The translations under genes and the position numbers were made by a program. The notes below the pieces were generated by a model. That model worked only from the letters and a program-made list of their open reading frames with translations. It was not told the origin of the DNA and made no database searches. Shown piece after piece: positions 36,329-44,457 of a DNA stretch of 64,000 bases. Position 1 is the stretch's first letter, and the number at the start of each line of letters is the position of its first letter. This DNA is from Streptomyces sp. S.PB5. GTDB taxonomy: Bacteria; Actinomycetota; Actinomycetes; Streptomycetales; Streptomycetaceae. The stretch covers positions 186,001 through 250,000 of the forward strand of contig NZ_JAQMWP010000012.1 of the NCBI RefSeq assembly GCF_030403745.1, in the 5' to 3' direction.

Positions 36329-37370
36329 GTCGTACGGGCAGCACAGATCCGACGACCGGCCGGCGGTGCGCAGGCCCGCCTCCATCAAGGACGTGGCCGC
36401 CGCCGCGGGGGTCAGCCCCACCACCGTCTCCCATGTCCTCAGCGGCAACCGGCCGGTCAACGAACAGACCGCCGCCCGGGTCCGCAGCGTGGTCAACCGG
36501 CTCGGCTACGTCCCGGCCTCGCTGGCCCGCAGCCTCCAGGCCGGCTCCACCTCCGTCATCGGCCTGCTCATCCCCGACATCAGCAACGCCTTCTTCGCCG
36601 AGCTGGCCAAGGGCGCCGAGGACGCCGCCCACGACCTGGGGTACGGGCTGATCCTGTGCAACACCGAGTTCGACGCCGAACGCGAGGACCGCTACCTCGG
36701 CATGATCCGCAGCCGGTTCGTCGACGGCATGGTGTACGCCTCGGGATCCCCGCCCTCGCGCCGGCGGCTGGAGTCCCTGATGGGCAAGTTCCCCATCGCG
36801 CTCGCCGACGAGGAGGTCGACGGCCTCGAACGGGCCCTCATCGCCACCGCCGACCATGAGGCGGGCGGCCGGCTGGTCGGCGAGCACCTGCGCGAACTCG
36901 GCCATCGCCGGGTGCTGATGCTGACCGGTCCGCGCGGGCTGCGCAGCGGCGTCGCCCGCGCCGCCGGCTTCGTGCGGGCCTTCGGTGGTCATGTCGTCGA
37001 ACGCGTCGGCGACTTCAAGGAGGATTCCGGCTACCGCCTGGTCGCCAAACTGCTCGAGGAGGGCGGCCTGGACTGCACGGCCGTCTTCGCGGCCAACGAC
37101 CTCATGGCCTTCGGTGCCCTCGCCGCCCTCACCGAGGCCGGACTCTCGGTCCCCGGGGACATCTCAGTGGTCGGTTTCGACGACATCCGGGCCGCCTCCC
37201 AGATCAGCCCGCCCCTGACCACCGTCCATCAGCCGGCCTACGACGTGGGCCGCACCGCCACCGCGCAGCTCCTCCAGTACGTCTCCCGGGGCGAGGTCCC
37301 GCCCGCCTCCCGGCACACCCTCCCGGTCACCCTCAAGGTGCGCGGCAGCACGGCGCCCGCCGCCCGCTGA
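36318..37370 (+). CDS. LacI-family transcriptional regulator
   Basis: 350 aa; its ATG overlaps the deaminase stop by 11 bases. The N-terminal helix-turn-helix is SIKDVAAAAGVSPTTVSHVL, followed by hinge residues VPASLARSL. A periplasmic-binding-type sensor domain follows (GLLIPDISNAFFAELAKGAE, FAANDLMAFGALAALTEAGL, VVGFDDIRAASQISPPLTTV). It is encoded within the operon it probably represses, binding the palindromes at 34931 and 39006. The inducer is probably the imported nucleoside or a product of it. Confidence 0.92.
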   Translation: MTRESYGQHRSDDRPAVRRPASIKDVAAAAGVSPTTVSHVLSGNRPVNEQTAARVRSVVNRLGYVPASLARSLQAGSTSVIGLLIPDISNAFFAELAKGAEDAAHDLGYGLILCNTEFDAEREDRYLGMIRSRFVDGMVYASGSPPSRRRLESLMGKFPIALADEEVDGLERALIATADHEAGGRLVGEHLRELGHRRVLMLTGPRGLRSGVARAAGFVRAFGGHVVERVGDFKEDSGYRLVAKLLEEGGLDCTAVFAANDLMAFGALAALTEAGLSVPGDISVVGFDDIRAASQISPPLTTVHQPAYDVGRTATAQLLQYVSRGEVPPASRHTLPVTLKVRGSTAPAAR

Positions 37371-37457
37371 CCCCTCCCGCCCGCCCCGCCCGTCCAGCAG
37401 GACGCGGTGTCGCACCACCCCTGTGCCCAAATCCCCCTCTCGAAAGGCGATTTCACC

Positions 37458-38207
37458 ATGTCCAGAGTCCTCGTCGTCGGCGAGTCCTGGTTCACGTACA
37501 CGGTCCATCAGAAAGGCTTCGACGCCTTCCACACCGCGGAGTACACCGAGGGCGGCCACGTCTTCCTTAAGGCGCTGCGCTCGCACGGTCACGAGGTGAC
37601 GTACGTCCCCGCGCACGAGATAGCCAGCCGGGTCCCGGACTCCGCGGACGGCTTCGACGCGTACGACGTCGTGGTCATCAGCGACGTCGGAGCCAACAGC
37701 TTCCAGCTGCCGCCGCAGACCTTCGGCCACTCCATCCCCTGCCCCGACCGTTCCGAGCTGGTCCGGGCCTTCGTGGAGCAGGGCGGCGGGGTGCTGATGA
37801 TCGGCGGCTATCTCACCTTCAGCGGCATCGACGCCCGCGCCCGCTGGGGGCGTACACCACTGGCCGATGCGCTGCCGGTGGTGATGGCCGACCGGGACGA
37901 CCGGGTGGAGCTCCCGGCCGGGGCCGAGCCCGAAGTGGTGGCCGATCACGCTGTTGTACGAGGGCTGGAGCGGATCTGGCCCGCGCTGCTCGGACTTAAC
38001 GAGGTCACCGTACGCCCGGAGGCGTCCTTGCTGGCCGAGTGCGCCGGGCATCCGCTGCTCGTCGTCGGCGGGCACGGCGCGGGTCGGTCGGCGGCATTCA
38101 CCTCCGATGTCGCACCGCACTGGGCCCCGCCGCCGTTCCTGGAATGGGAGGGCTACGCCGAACTGTGGGACCGGCTGGTGCGCTGGCTGGCCGGAGCGGA
38201 GCTGTGA
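37458..38207 (+). CDS. GATase1-like protein (PF07090-type, class I glutamine-amidotransferase fold)
   Basis: 249 aa from ATG 37458 (AAAGG upstream); a 17-codon in-frame extension was rejected. The fold signature is visible in VLVVGESWFTYTVHQKGFDA, DAYDVVVISDVGANSF, VEQGGGVLMIGGYLTFSG and GHGAGRSAAFTSDVAPHW. The nucleophile elbow reads IGGYL, with no cysteine, so a classical glutaminase is unlikely. Related proteins occur in sugar and nucleoside operons without an assigned reaction. Its stop overlaps the phosphorylase start (TGATG). Confidence 0.75.
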   Translation: MSRVLVVGESWFTYTVHQKGFDAFHTAEYTEGGHVFLKALRSHGHEVTYVPAHEIASRVPDSADGFDAYDVVVISDVGANSFQLPPQTFGHSIPCPDRSELVRAFVEQGGGVLMIGGYLTFSGIDARARWGRTPLADALPVVMADRDDRVELPAGAEPEVVADHAVVRGLERIWPALLGLNEVTVRPEASLLAECAGHPLLVVGGHGAGRSAAFTSDVAPHWAPPPFLEWEGYAELWDRLVRWLAGAEL

Positions 38208-38965
38208 TGCCCGCCCACGGCACACCGCATATCACCGCCACCCACGGCACACCGCACATCGCCGCCGCGCCCGGCGACTTCGCCCCCCTCGTGCTGATGC
38301 CGGGTGACCCGCGCCGTGCGCGCCGGATCGCCGAGACGTTCCTGGAGGGCTCCCGGCTCGTCACCGAGGTGCGCGGCATCCTCGGCTACACCGGTACCCA
38401 CCGGGGCGAGCCCATGTCGGTCCTCGCCTCCGGCATGGGCATCCCGTCGGTGTCGATCTACGCGACGGAACTGCTGCGCCACTACGGGGTACGCAGGATC
38501 GTCCGGGTCGGTACGGCGGGAGCGATCCCGGAGTCGGTGGCGCTGCGGGACGTGGTGATCGCCTCCGCCGCGCACACCGACTCGCAGATCGGTCGGCTGC
38601 CTGACTGCGGCGTCACCCTCTCCCTGACCCCGTCCCATCGGCTGCTGGGCGCCGCCGTCCGGGCCGCGGAACAGCAGCAGCCGGACGGCGGGGGAGCGGT
38701 GCGCATCGGACCCGTGTTCAGCACCGACCACTTCTACCTGGACAGACCCGCCGTCTTCGACACGCTGGAGCGCAGGGGCACCCTCGCCGTCGAGATGGAG
38801 GCCGCGGGGCTGTACGCCGTCGCCGCCGCCGAGGGCGGGGAGGCACTCGCCGTTCTGACCGCGTCCGACCACCTGTGCACCGGTGAGCAGCTCAGCGCCG
38901 CCGAACGGGAGACGTGCTTCGCGCGCGCCGTGCGCATCGCGGCCGACGCGCTGCTCGCCGACTGA
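38207..38965 (+). CDS. Purine nucleoside phosphorylase, DeoD type
   Basis: 252 aa. Family motifs: VLMPGDPRRARRIAETFLEG (phosphate site), LASGMGIPSVSIYATELL, RIVRVGTAGAIPESVALRDV, AVEMEAAGLYAVAA and the base-contacting Asp in LTASDHLCTGEQ. The enzyme cleaves purine nucleosides with phosphate in the cytoplasm. The N terminus carries a duplicated HGTPHI segment (see the repeat at 38214). It is coupled to the GATase1-like gene and lies in the LacI-controlled operon. Confidence 0.88.
   Translation: MPAHGTPHITATHGTPHIAAAPGDFAPLVLMPGDPRRARRIAETFLEGSRLVTEVRGILGYTGTHRGEPMSVLASGMGIPSVSIYATELLRHYGVRRIVRVGTAGAIPESVALRDVVIASAAHTDSQIGRLPDCGVTLSLTPSHRLLGAAVRAAEQQQPDGGGAVRIGPVFSTDHFYLDRPAVFDTLERRGTLAVEMEAAGLYAVAAAEGGEALAVLTASDHLCTGEQLSAAERETCFARAVRIAADALLAD
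38214..38260 (+). repeat. 27-bp in-frame tandem duplication at the start of the phosphorylase gene
   Basis: CCCACGGCACACCGCATATC (38214-38233) recurs with one change at 38241-38260. It doubles the HGTPHI element that normally occurs once near the DeoD N terminus. Confidence 0.7.
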
Positions 38966-39005
38966 ATTTCGCGGTTCAGAAATCAAACCGAAACCGGGCA
39001 TCGTA

Positions 39006-39021
39006 GCCAAAACGTTTTGCA
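39006..39021. promoter_or_regulatory. LacI-family operator 2
   Basis: GCCAAAACGTTTTGCA shares 14 of 16 positions with the palindrome at 34931 and lies 63 bp before the BMP lipoprotein start. It indicates a second regulated promoter inside the nucleoside locus. Confidence 0.85.
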
Positions 39022-39084
39022 CTTCTTAGTGTTCAACGCAATCACTCACCCCGAACCGTCCCACACATGATCAGGAGAAAGCAG

Positions 39085-40179
39085 ATGAGGAATAGAAAGA
39101 GCGCCGCCGCGGCGCTGGTCGCGGGAATGCTCGTACTCGTCGCATGCGGTGGGTCGGACGGGGATTCCGGCTCGACGGGAGCCTCCGGCAAGCCCCGCAT
39201 CAAGCTGGTGCTCAACGGCGGGCTGGGCGACAAGTCGTTCTTCGACTCCGCCCACGCGGGTCTGGAGCGCGCTGCGAAGGACCTCGGCTACGAGCTCAAG
39301 GTGGTGGAACTGGGCTCGGACCGCACCAAGTGGGAGCCCGGTTTCGAGGACGCGGCCGCGGCCGACGACTACGACATCCTCGCCGCCGGCACCTTCGACG
39401 TCACCGACTACATCGGCGATCTCGCCCCGCAGTACCCGGACAAGAAGTTCTGGGTCTTCGACGCGCCCGTCGACTACAGCGGCAAGAACGGCACCTGTTC
39501 CAACAAGTGCGAGAACGTGTACTCGGTGACCTTCAAGCAGAACGAGGGTGGATATCTGGCCGGATTTCTCGCCGAGAAGCTCATCGCTGCGAAATCCCTG
39601 AAGGGAGCCGAATCCCTGACGAAGGCCGGCGTCATGGGCGGCGTGAAGATCCCCCTCATCGAGGACTTCGTCGTCGGATTCAAGGCCGGATTCACTGCGG
39701 CCGGCGGCAACGACTCAAACGTCCTCACCCAGTACGTCGGCGGCGACAAGCCCTTCGGTGACCCGGCCAAGGGCAAGGAGATCTCCAACGCCATGTACGG
39801 CCAGGGCGCCGCGCTGGTGTGGCCGGTCGCCGGGCTCTCCGGGCTCGGCACCTTCGAGTCCGCGGTGTCGGCGAAGCGCTACGCCTTCGGAGTCGACTCC
39901 GACCAGTACCAGACCCTCACCGACCCGGCGCAGAAGAACACCGTCGTCACCTCCATCCTCAAGAACGTCGGCAACGCCCTGTACAAGGCCGCGCAGGACG
40001 ACCAGAAGGGTTCCCTGAAGTACGGCGCCGTGGAGACCGTCGGCCTCGCCGAGGACGCCGTCGGTTACGTGAACGACGCCCACTTCAAGGAGCTGGTGCC
40101 GGAGGAGATCCGTACCGAGCTGGAAGCGGCGGCCGACCAGGTGAAGTCCGGCTCCGTCAAGGTCCCCAGCGCCCTCTAG
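39085..40179 (+). CDS. BMP-family nucleoside-binding lipoprotein
   Basis: 364 aa from ATG 39085, AGGAG seven bases upstream; six upstream in-frame codons precede the ribosome site. A lipoprotein signal ends LVLVACGGS. The BMP/PnrA domain follows (LVLNGGLGDKSFFDSAHAGL, DYDILAAGTFDVTDYIGDLA, SVTFKQNEGGYLAGFLAEKL, FAFGVDS-type loop AFGVDSDQYQT). BMP proteins bind purine nucleosides outside the membrane and feed the ATPase and two permeases that follow. Expression is probably controlled from the operator at 39006. Confidence 0.92.
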   Translation: MRNRKSAAAALVAGMLVLVACGGSDGDSGSTGASGKPRIKLVLNGGLGDKSFFDSAHAGLERAAKDLGYELKVVELGSDRTKWEPGFEDAAAADDYDILAAGTFDVTDYIGDLAPQYPDKKFWVFDAPVDYSGKNGTCSNKCENVYSVTFKQNEGGYLAGFLAEKLIAAKSLKGAESLTKAGVMGGVKIPLIEDFVVGFKAGFTAAGGNDSNVLTQYVGGDKPFGDPAKGKEISNAMYGQGAALVWPVAGLSGLGTFESAVSAKRYAFGVDSDQYQTLTDPAQKNTVVTSILKNVGNALYKAAQDDQKGSLKYGAVETVGLAEDAVGYVNDAHFKELVPEEIRTELEAAADQVKSGSVKVPSAL

Positions 40180-40205
40180 CCGCCCGAACCGAAACGGTCC
40201 CGAGG

Positions 40206-41792
40206 ATGAACGAGTCATGGCACGCCGCAGGTCCGGCCGTCGCCGCCCGAGCGGTGACGAAGACCTACGGCAACGGAGTGCGCGCGGTCCGCGGCGTGGA
40301 CCTGACGGTCCCGCCCGGTGAGATCCGGGCGGTGGTCGGTGAGAACGGCGCGGGCAAGTCCACGCTGATGAAGATGTTCTACGGCCTGGAGCAGCCCTCG
40401 TCCGGCGAGATCCTGATCGGCGGACGGCCGCGCACCCTGCGCGGCCCGGCCGCCGCGATCGCACTCGGCGTGGGCATGGTCCACCAGAACCTCATGCTGG
40501 TGCCCTCCTTCACCGTCGCCCAGAACGTCGTCCTCGGCGTCGAACCCGGCCGCCGCGGCCTGGTCGACGCGAGGGCGGCGGTCGAGACCACCGCCCGGCT
40601 CGCCGAGGAGGCCGGACTCGCCGTCGACCCCAAGGCGCGCATCGACGAGGTGTCCGTCGGAATGCGCCAGCGCACCGAGATCCTCAAGGCGCTGCACCGC
40701 CGGGCGAAGGTGCTGATCCTGGACGAGCCGACCGCCGTGCTCACCCCACAGGAGACCGAGGACCTCTTCGCCGCCGTACGACGGCTGCGCGACGGCGGGA
40801 TGACGGTGCTGTTCATCTCGCACAAGCTGCGCGAGGTACGGGAGATCAGCGACCAGGTCAGCGTGATGCGCGCCGGCTCCCTGGTGGGAACCGTCCCCAC
40901 CGCCGACGCCACCGAGCGCTCCCTGGCCGCGATGATGGTCGGCCGCGACCTGTCCCTGGACGTCGACCGGGTCCCGGCCCGCCGGGGCGAAGTCACGCTC
41001 CGGGTAAGGAAGTTGGGATACGAGGCGCCCACGGGCCAGTCGCTGCACCGCCTCTCCTTCGATGTCGCGGCCGGGGAGATCGTCGGCGTGGCCGGCATCG
41101 AGGGCAACGGACAGAGTGAACTCGCCGAGATCCTGGCCGGGTTGCGCACCCCCACCGCCGGCACGATCCACGTCGGCGGCACCGACACCGCGGGCCTCGG
41201 CGTCGCCGGTCACCGCAGGGCCGGCGTCGGCTACGTCCCGGAGGACCGGCTGCACAACGGCGCCGCACTGGACGAGTCGATCGCCGACAACCTCGTCGTC
41301 GACCGCCACGACCGCCCCCCGCTCGCCCGCCGCGGCGTCCTGCACCCCAAGGCGGTGCGCGCCCACGCCGAGCGGCTCATCGACCAGTACGCGATCCGCA
41401 CCCCCGACCCGTCCGTCCCCCTGCGCGCACTGTCCGGCGGCAACATGCAGAAGGTGATCGTCGCCCGCGAACTCTCCGCAGGACCCCGGCTGTTGATCGC
41501 CTCCCAGGTCACCCGCGGGGTCGACGTCGGCGCCATGCGCTTCATGTACGAGCGTCTCGTCGCCGCGCGCGACAACGGCGCCGCCGTCCTGCTGATCTCC
41601 GCCGACCTGACCGAACTTCTCGCGCTCTCGGACCGGTTGCTGGTCCTCAAGGACGGCCTGCTCGTCGGCCGGTTCGACGACACGGGCGGCCTGACCGAGA
41701 AACACGTCGGCCTCTACATGCTCGGCGTCGAACACCACGACGACGAGCACCTGACGGCAGGCCTCGCCGCCGGTGAGGAGCCCACCCCATGA
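40206..41792 (+). CDS. Nucleoside ABC transporter ATP-binding protein (RbsA-like double ATPase)
   Basis: 528 aa with two nucleotide-binding halves. The first has Walker A VGENGAGKSTLMK, signature VSVGMRQRTEILKAL and Walker B VLILDEPTAVLTPQE. The second is degenerate at Walker A (VAGIEGNGQSELAEILAG) but keeps LSGGNMQKVIVARELS and the TRGVDVGA block, as is usual for this family. It energises uptake by the BMP protein and the two permeases. The stop overlaps the next start (ATGA). Confidence 0.9.
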   Translation: MNESWHAAGPAVAARAVTKTYGNGVRAVRGVDLTVPPGEIRAVVGENGAGKSTLMKMFYGLEQPSSGEILIGGRPRTLRGPAAAIALGVGMVHQNLMLVPSFTVAQNVVLGVEPGRRGLVDARAAVETTARLAEEAGLAVDPKARIDEVSVGMRQRTEILKALHRRAKVLILDEPTAVLTPQETEDLFAAVRRLRDGGMTVLFISHKLREVREISDQVSVMRAGSLVGTVPTADATERSLAAMMVGRDLSLDVDRVPARRGEVTLRVRKLGYEAPTGQSLHRLSFDVAAGEIVGVAGIEGNGQSELAEILAGLRTPTAGTIHVGGTDTAGLGVAGHRRAGVGYVPEDRLHNGAALDESIADNLVVDRHDRPPLARRGVLHPKAVRAHAERLIDQYAIRTPDPSVPLRALSGGNMQKVIVARELSAGPRLLIASQVTRGVDVGAMRFMYERLVAARDNGAAVLLISADLTELLALSDRLLVLKDGLLVGRFDDTGGLTEKHVGLYMLGVEHHDDEHLTAGLAAGEEPTP

Positions 41793-42916
41793 CCAGCACC
41801 CTCATCGAGACCGAGGACCGCCGGGAGTACCGGGCCACCCGGCGCCGCGGCCTGGCCGTCGACCTCAGCATGACCCTGGCCACCGTCCTGGCCGCCCTCG
41901 CCGTCGGCTTCCTCGTCATCCTCGCCACCGGCAAGGATCCGATCGCGGCGTACGAGGCCCTGCTCACCGGTCCCCTGGAGCGCTCCTTCCGGGTCGGCCG
42001 CTGGCTGGAGGACGCCACCACCCTCACCCTGCTCGGCCTGTCGGTCGCCATCCCCTTCCGCGCCCGCCAGATCAGCCTGGGCGCCGAAAGCCAGCTGTAC
42101 GCCGGCGCCTTGGCGGCCGCCGCAGTTGCGATCTTCCTCCCGCTGCCGCCGGTCGCCGCTGTCGTCGTTCCGCTCGTCGCCGCGGCCGCGGCAGGTGCGG
42201 GCATGGGTTTCGTACCCGGATCCATGAAGGCACGCCTCGGCGCCAACGAGATCGTGGCGACGCTCATGCTCAACGCCATCGTCGTGCGCGTCTACGACTA
42301 CCTGGTCAACGGCCCGCTGAAGGAGCCCGGCAGCAGCGCCGTGCACTCCGAACGCGTCCAGCAGGACTCCGTGCTCACCCCGCTGACCGACTGGTTCGGC
42401 ATCCCGCTGGGCCGCTCCAACGTCGGGTTCGTCCTGATGCTGTTCACCGCCGTCGCGCTGTGGCTGCTCATCACCCGCACCCCGCTCGGCTACCGCATCC
42501 GCATGACCGGCGCCAACTCCGACTTCGCCGAGTACGGCGGCATCTGGGTGCCCCGCGCCATCGAGTGGAGCTTCGTCATCGGCGGCGCCGTCGCGGGCCT
42601 CGCCGGAGCCCATCTCGTTCAGGGCGTCTACGGCCGCCTCGAACCCGGCATGGCCGGAAGCCTCGCTTTCGAGGGGATCGTGGTGGCCCTGCTGGCCAGG
42701 AACAACCCGCTGGTCGTCGTGGTCGCCGGCCTCTTCTACTCCTACCTGCGCGCCGGGGGAGACATCATGGAACAGCAGACCGACGTCGGCACCGAGATCG
42801 TCGTCGTCATCCAGGCGGTCATCGTGCTCCTGGTCACCGCACAGGCTCTGCCGGACCTGCTCAAGCGGCGGATCGCCCGGAAGCAGGCGGCGCAGAAGCA
42901 GGTGGGCGCCCGATGA
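41789..42916 (+). CDS. Nucleoside ABC transporter permease (BPD_transp_2 family)
   Basis: 375 aa with about ten hydrophobic helices and a basic N terminus. Characteristic regions are RARQISLGAESQLYAGALAA, MKARLGANEIVATLMLNAIV and AFEGIVVALLARNNPLVVVV. It corresponds to the NupB/YufP-like member of BMP-type importers. Four-base overlaps link it to the ATPase upstream and the second permease downstream, so all are co-translated. Confidence 0.9.
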   Translation: MTSTLIETEDRREYRATRRRGLAVDLSMTLATVLAALAVGFLVILATGKDPIAAYEALLTGPLERSFRVGRWLEDATTLTLLGLSVAIPFRARQISLGAESQLYAGALAAAAVAIFLPLPPVAAVVVPLVAAAAAGAGMGFVPGSMKARLGANEIVATLMLNAIVVRVYDYLVNGPLKEPGSSAVHSERVQQDSVLTPLTDWFGIPLGRSNVGFVLMLFTAVALWLLITRTPLGYRIRMTGANSDFAEYGGIWVPRAIEWSFVIGGAVAGLAGAHLVQGVYGRLEPGMAGSLAFEGIVVALLARNNPLVVVVAGLFYSYLRAGGDIMEQQTDVGTEIVVVIQAVIVLLVTAQALPDLLKRRIARKQAAQKQVGAR

Positions 42917-43848
42917 GTTCCGTATTCGACGTCGTCCTCAGCAGTGCCTTCCTGGCGGCCGCGCTGCGGGTCGCCACCCCGTACCTGCTCGCCGCTTTCG
43001 GCGGACTGGTCGCCGAACGCGCCGGCATCAGCAACATCGCCCTGGAGGGCCAGATGCTGGCCGCCGCCTGCACGGGCGCGCTGGTCGCGGGCTACAGCGG
43101 CTCCGTGGCCCTGGGAGCCCTGAGCGGGATCACTGTGGCCACGCTCCTCGGCCTGCTGCTCGCCGCGCTGCGCCTGGAACTCGGAGCCGACGCGATCATC
43201 GCGGGCATCGGCCTCAACCTCCTCGCCTCCGGGGCCACCGCCTACGCCGTCTACACCCTCCTGGACGACAAGGGCGGTACCTCCGGCCTCGACAGCGGCA
43301 CCCTGCCGACCGTCCCCCTGCCCGGCATCGAGAGCATCCCGGTACTCGGGGACGTGCTCAGCGGCCAGAACCTGATCACCTGGCTGGCCTTCCTGGCCGC
43401 CCCGTTCGTCGCCTGGCTGTTCTACCGCACGACCTTCGGCTTCCACCTGCGCGCGGTCGGGGAGACGCCGGACGCCGCCGCGTCGGTCGGCATCCCGGTA
43501 CGACGTGTCCAGTACACCGGACTCGCCCTCAGCGGCGCGCTCGCCGGACTCGCCGGGGTCTTCCTCAGCATGGGCTATGTGTCCTTCTTCGTACGGGACA
43601 TGACGGCCGGCCGCGGCTTCATCGCCCTGGCGGCGGTCTTCCTGGGCGGCCTGCGCCCCTGGGGCGTCTTCCTCGCCGCCCTCGGCTTCGGCGCGGCGGA
43701 GGCCCTGGCCGTACAACTCGGCACACTCGACGTGCCGCCCCAGCTGGTATCGACGATCCCGTACGCCATGACGCTCGTCGCACTCGCACTGTACGCGTGG
43801 CGCCGCAAGCGCAGGGGCGTGGGGCAGGCGGCTCCGGCCTCGCTCTGA
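42913..43848 (+). CDS. Nucleoside ABC transporter permease, second subunit (BPD_transp_2 family)
   Basis: 311 aa, membrane protein starting in an ATGA overlap. Family features: FGGLVAERAGISNIALEGQM, LELGADAIIAGIGLNLLASG, VGETPDAAASVGIPVRRVQY and GRGFIALAAVFLGGLRPWGV. It forms the heterodimeric channel with the preceding permease. It is the last gene of the operon. Confidence 0.9.
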   Translation: MSSVFDVVLSSAFLAAALRVATPYLLAAFGGLVAERAGISNIALEGQMLAAACTGALVAGYSGSVALGALSGITVATLLGLLLAALRLELGADAIIAGIGLNLLASGATAYAVYTLLDDKGGTSGLDSGTLPTVPLPGIESIPVLGDVLSGQNLITWLAFLAAPFVAWLFYRTTFGFHLRAVGETPDAAASVGIPVRRVQYTGLALSGALAGLAGVFLSMGYVSFFVRDMTAGRGFIALAAVFLGGLRPWGVFLAALGFGAAEALAVQLGTLDVPPQLVSTIPYAMTLVALALYAWRRKRRGVGQAAPASL

Positions 43849-43924
43849 CGCGGCTTCCGGGACGCGTCGTAGGAAACCGGCGATCTGGTGGCTCAGATGC
43901 GCGGTTCGGAGAAACCGTTGGGCC

Positions 43925-43958
43925 TGTGGCTGTGGCTGTGGCTGTGGCTGTGGCTGTG
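43925..43958. repeat. Hexanucleotide tandem repeat (TGTGGC)5
   Basis: Five uninterrupted TGTGGC units plus TGTG, in non-coding sequence 77 bp after the permease stop. Confidence 0.9.
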
Positions 43959-44219
43959 TCGTGCGTCCGGCTGTGGAACGACAGCACCCGAGGCTCCGTT
44001 CACTCACCGCTTGCGATGAAGTGCGGGTGCCGACGAGAGACTGGCCCGGTTGCGGCAGACCGCGTTCATGGGCCAGGCCCTGCGCGCCTCGTTGATGTCC
44101 GCCTACCAGGCATGCACCTCACCACCCTGGCCACCGGCCTCAGCGCCGCACCGACCGGCCTGGGCGTCGCCCTGGTGGCCACGGCGGAGGCCCTGACGGA
44201 CCGCTCCGCCACGGGGTGA

Positions 44220-44233
44220 AGGACCTTCGGCCC
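44220..44233. promoter_or_regulatory. Candidate DevR/OsdR-like palindrome upstream of the radical SAM gene
   Basis: AGGACCTTCGGCCC fits a degenerate GGGCC-NTTN-GGCCC palindrome with two mismatches in the left arm. It is weaker than the copies at 47882 and 49303. Confidence 0.3.
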
Positions 44234-44457
44234 TGCCCTTCAAGACCATCGGCCGCCGCGTCGCCCACCGCTGCCGGTGGAAGCTGGCGACGACCGATCC
44301 GGAGGTATCCCGTGCACGACGACGTCGACCGCCCTCAAGGCCGATTCCACCGCCGTCACTCGCGGTGGGCGCCGCGCACGGTCCGGCCCGGTCACCGTCC
44401 GGCCGCCCGACTCGTCTGCCCTGACTCCAGGGCGGCCGGACACTGTCTCAGGACACT

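Larger units (their letters stand above)
43849..44457. other. 609-bp intergenic region with decayed coding traces
   Basis: Contains a hexanucleotide repeat (43925-43958) and, at about 44050-44219, fragments in two frames (LRQTAFMGQALRASLMSAYQ, then MHLTTLATGLSAAPTGLGVA ending at TGA 44217-44219). The fragments look like a frameshifted small membrane protein. A GGGCC/GGCCC-type palindrome is at 44220-44233. A ribosome site GGAGGTATCCC at about 44300 precedes GTG 44311, but the 54 codons after it look non-coding. Confidence 0.45.

Noticed and set aside
43925..43958. Tandem repeat considered as a CRISPR or attachment-site element
   Set aside because: Units are only six bases and contiguous, with no spacers and no neighbouring integrase or cas gene.
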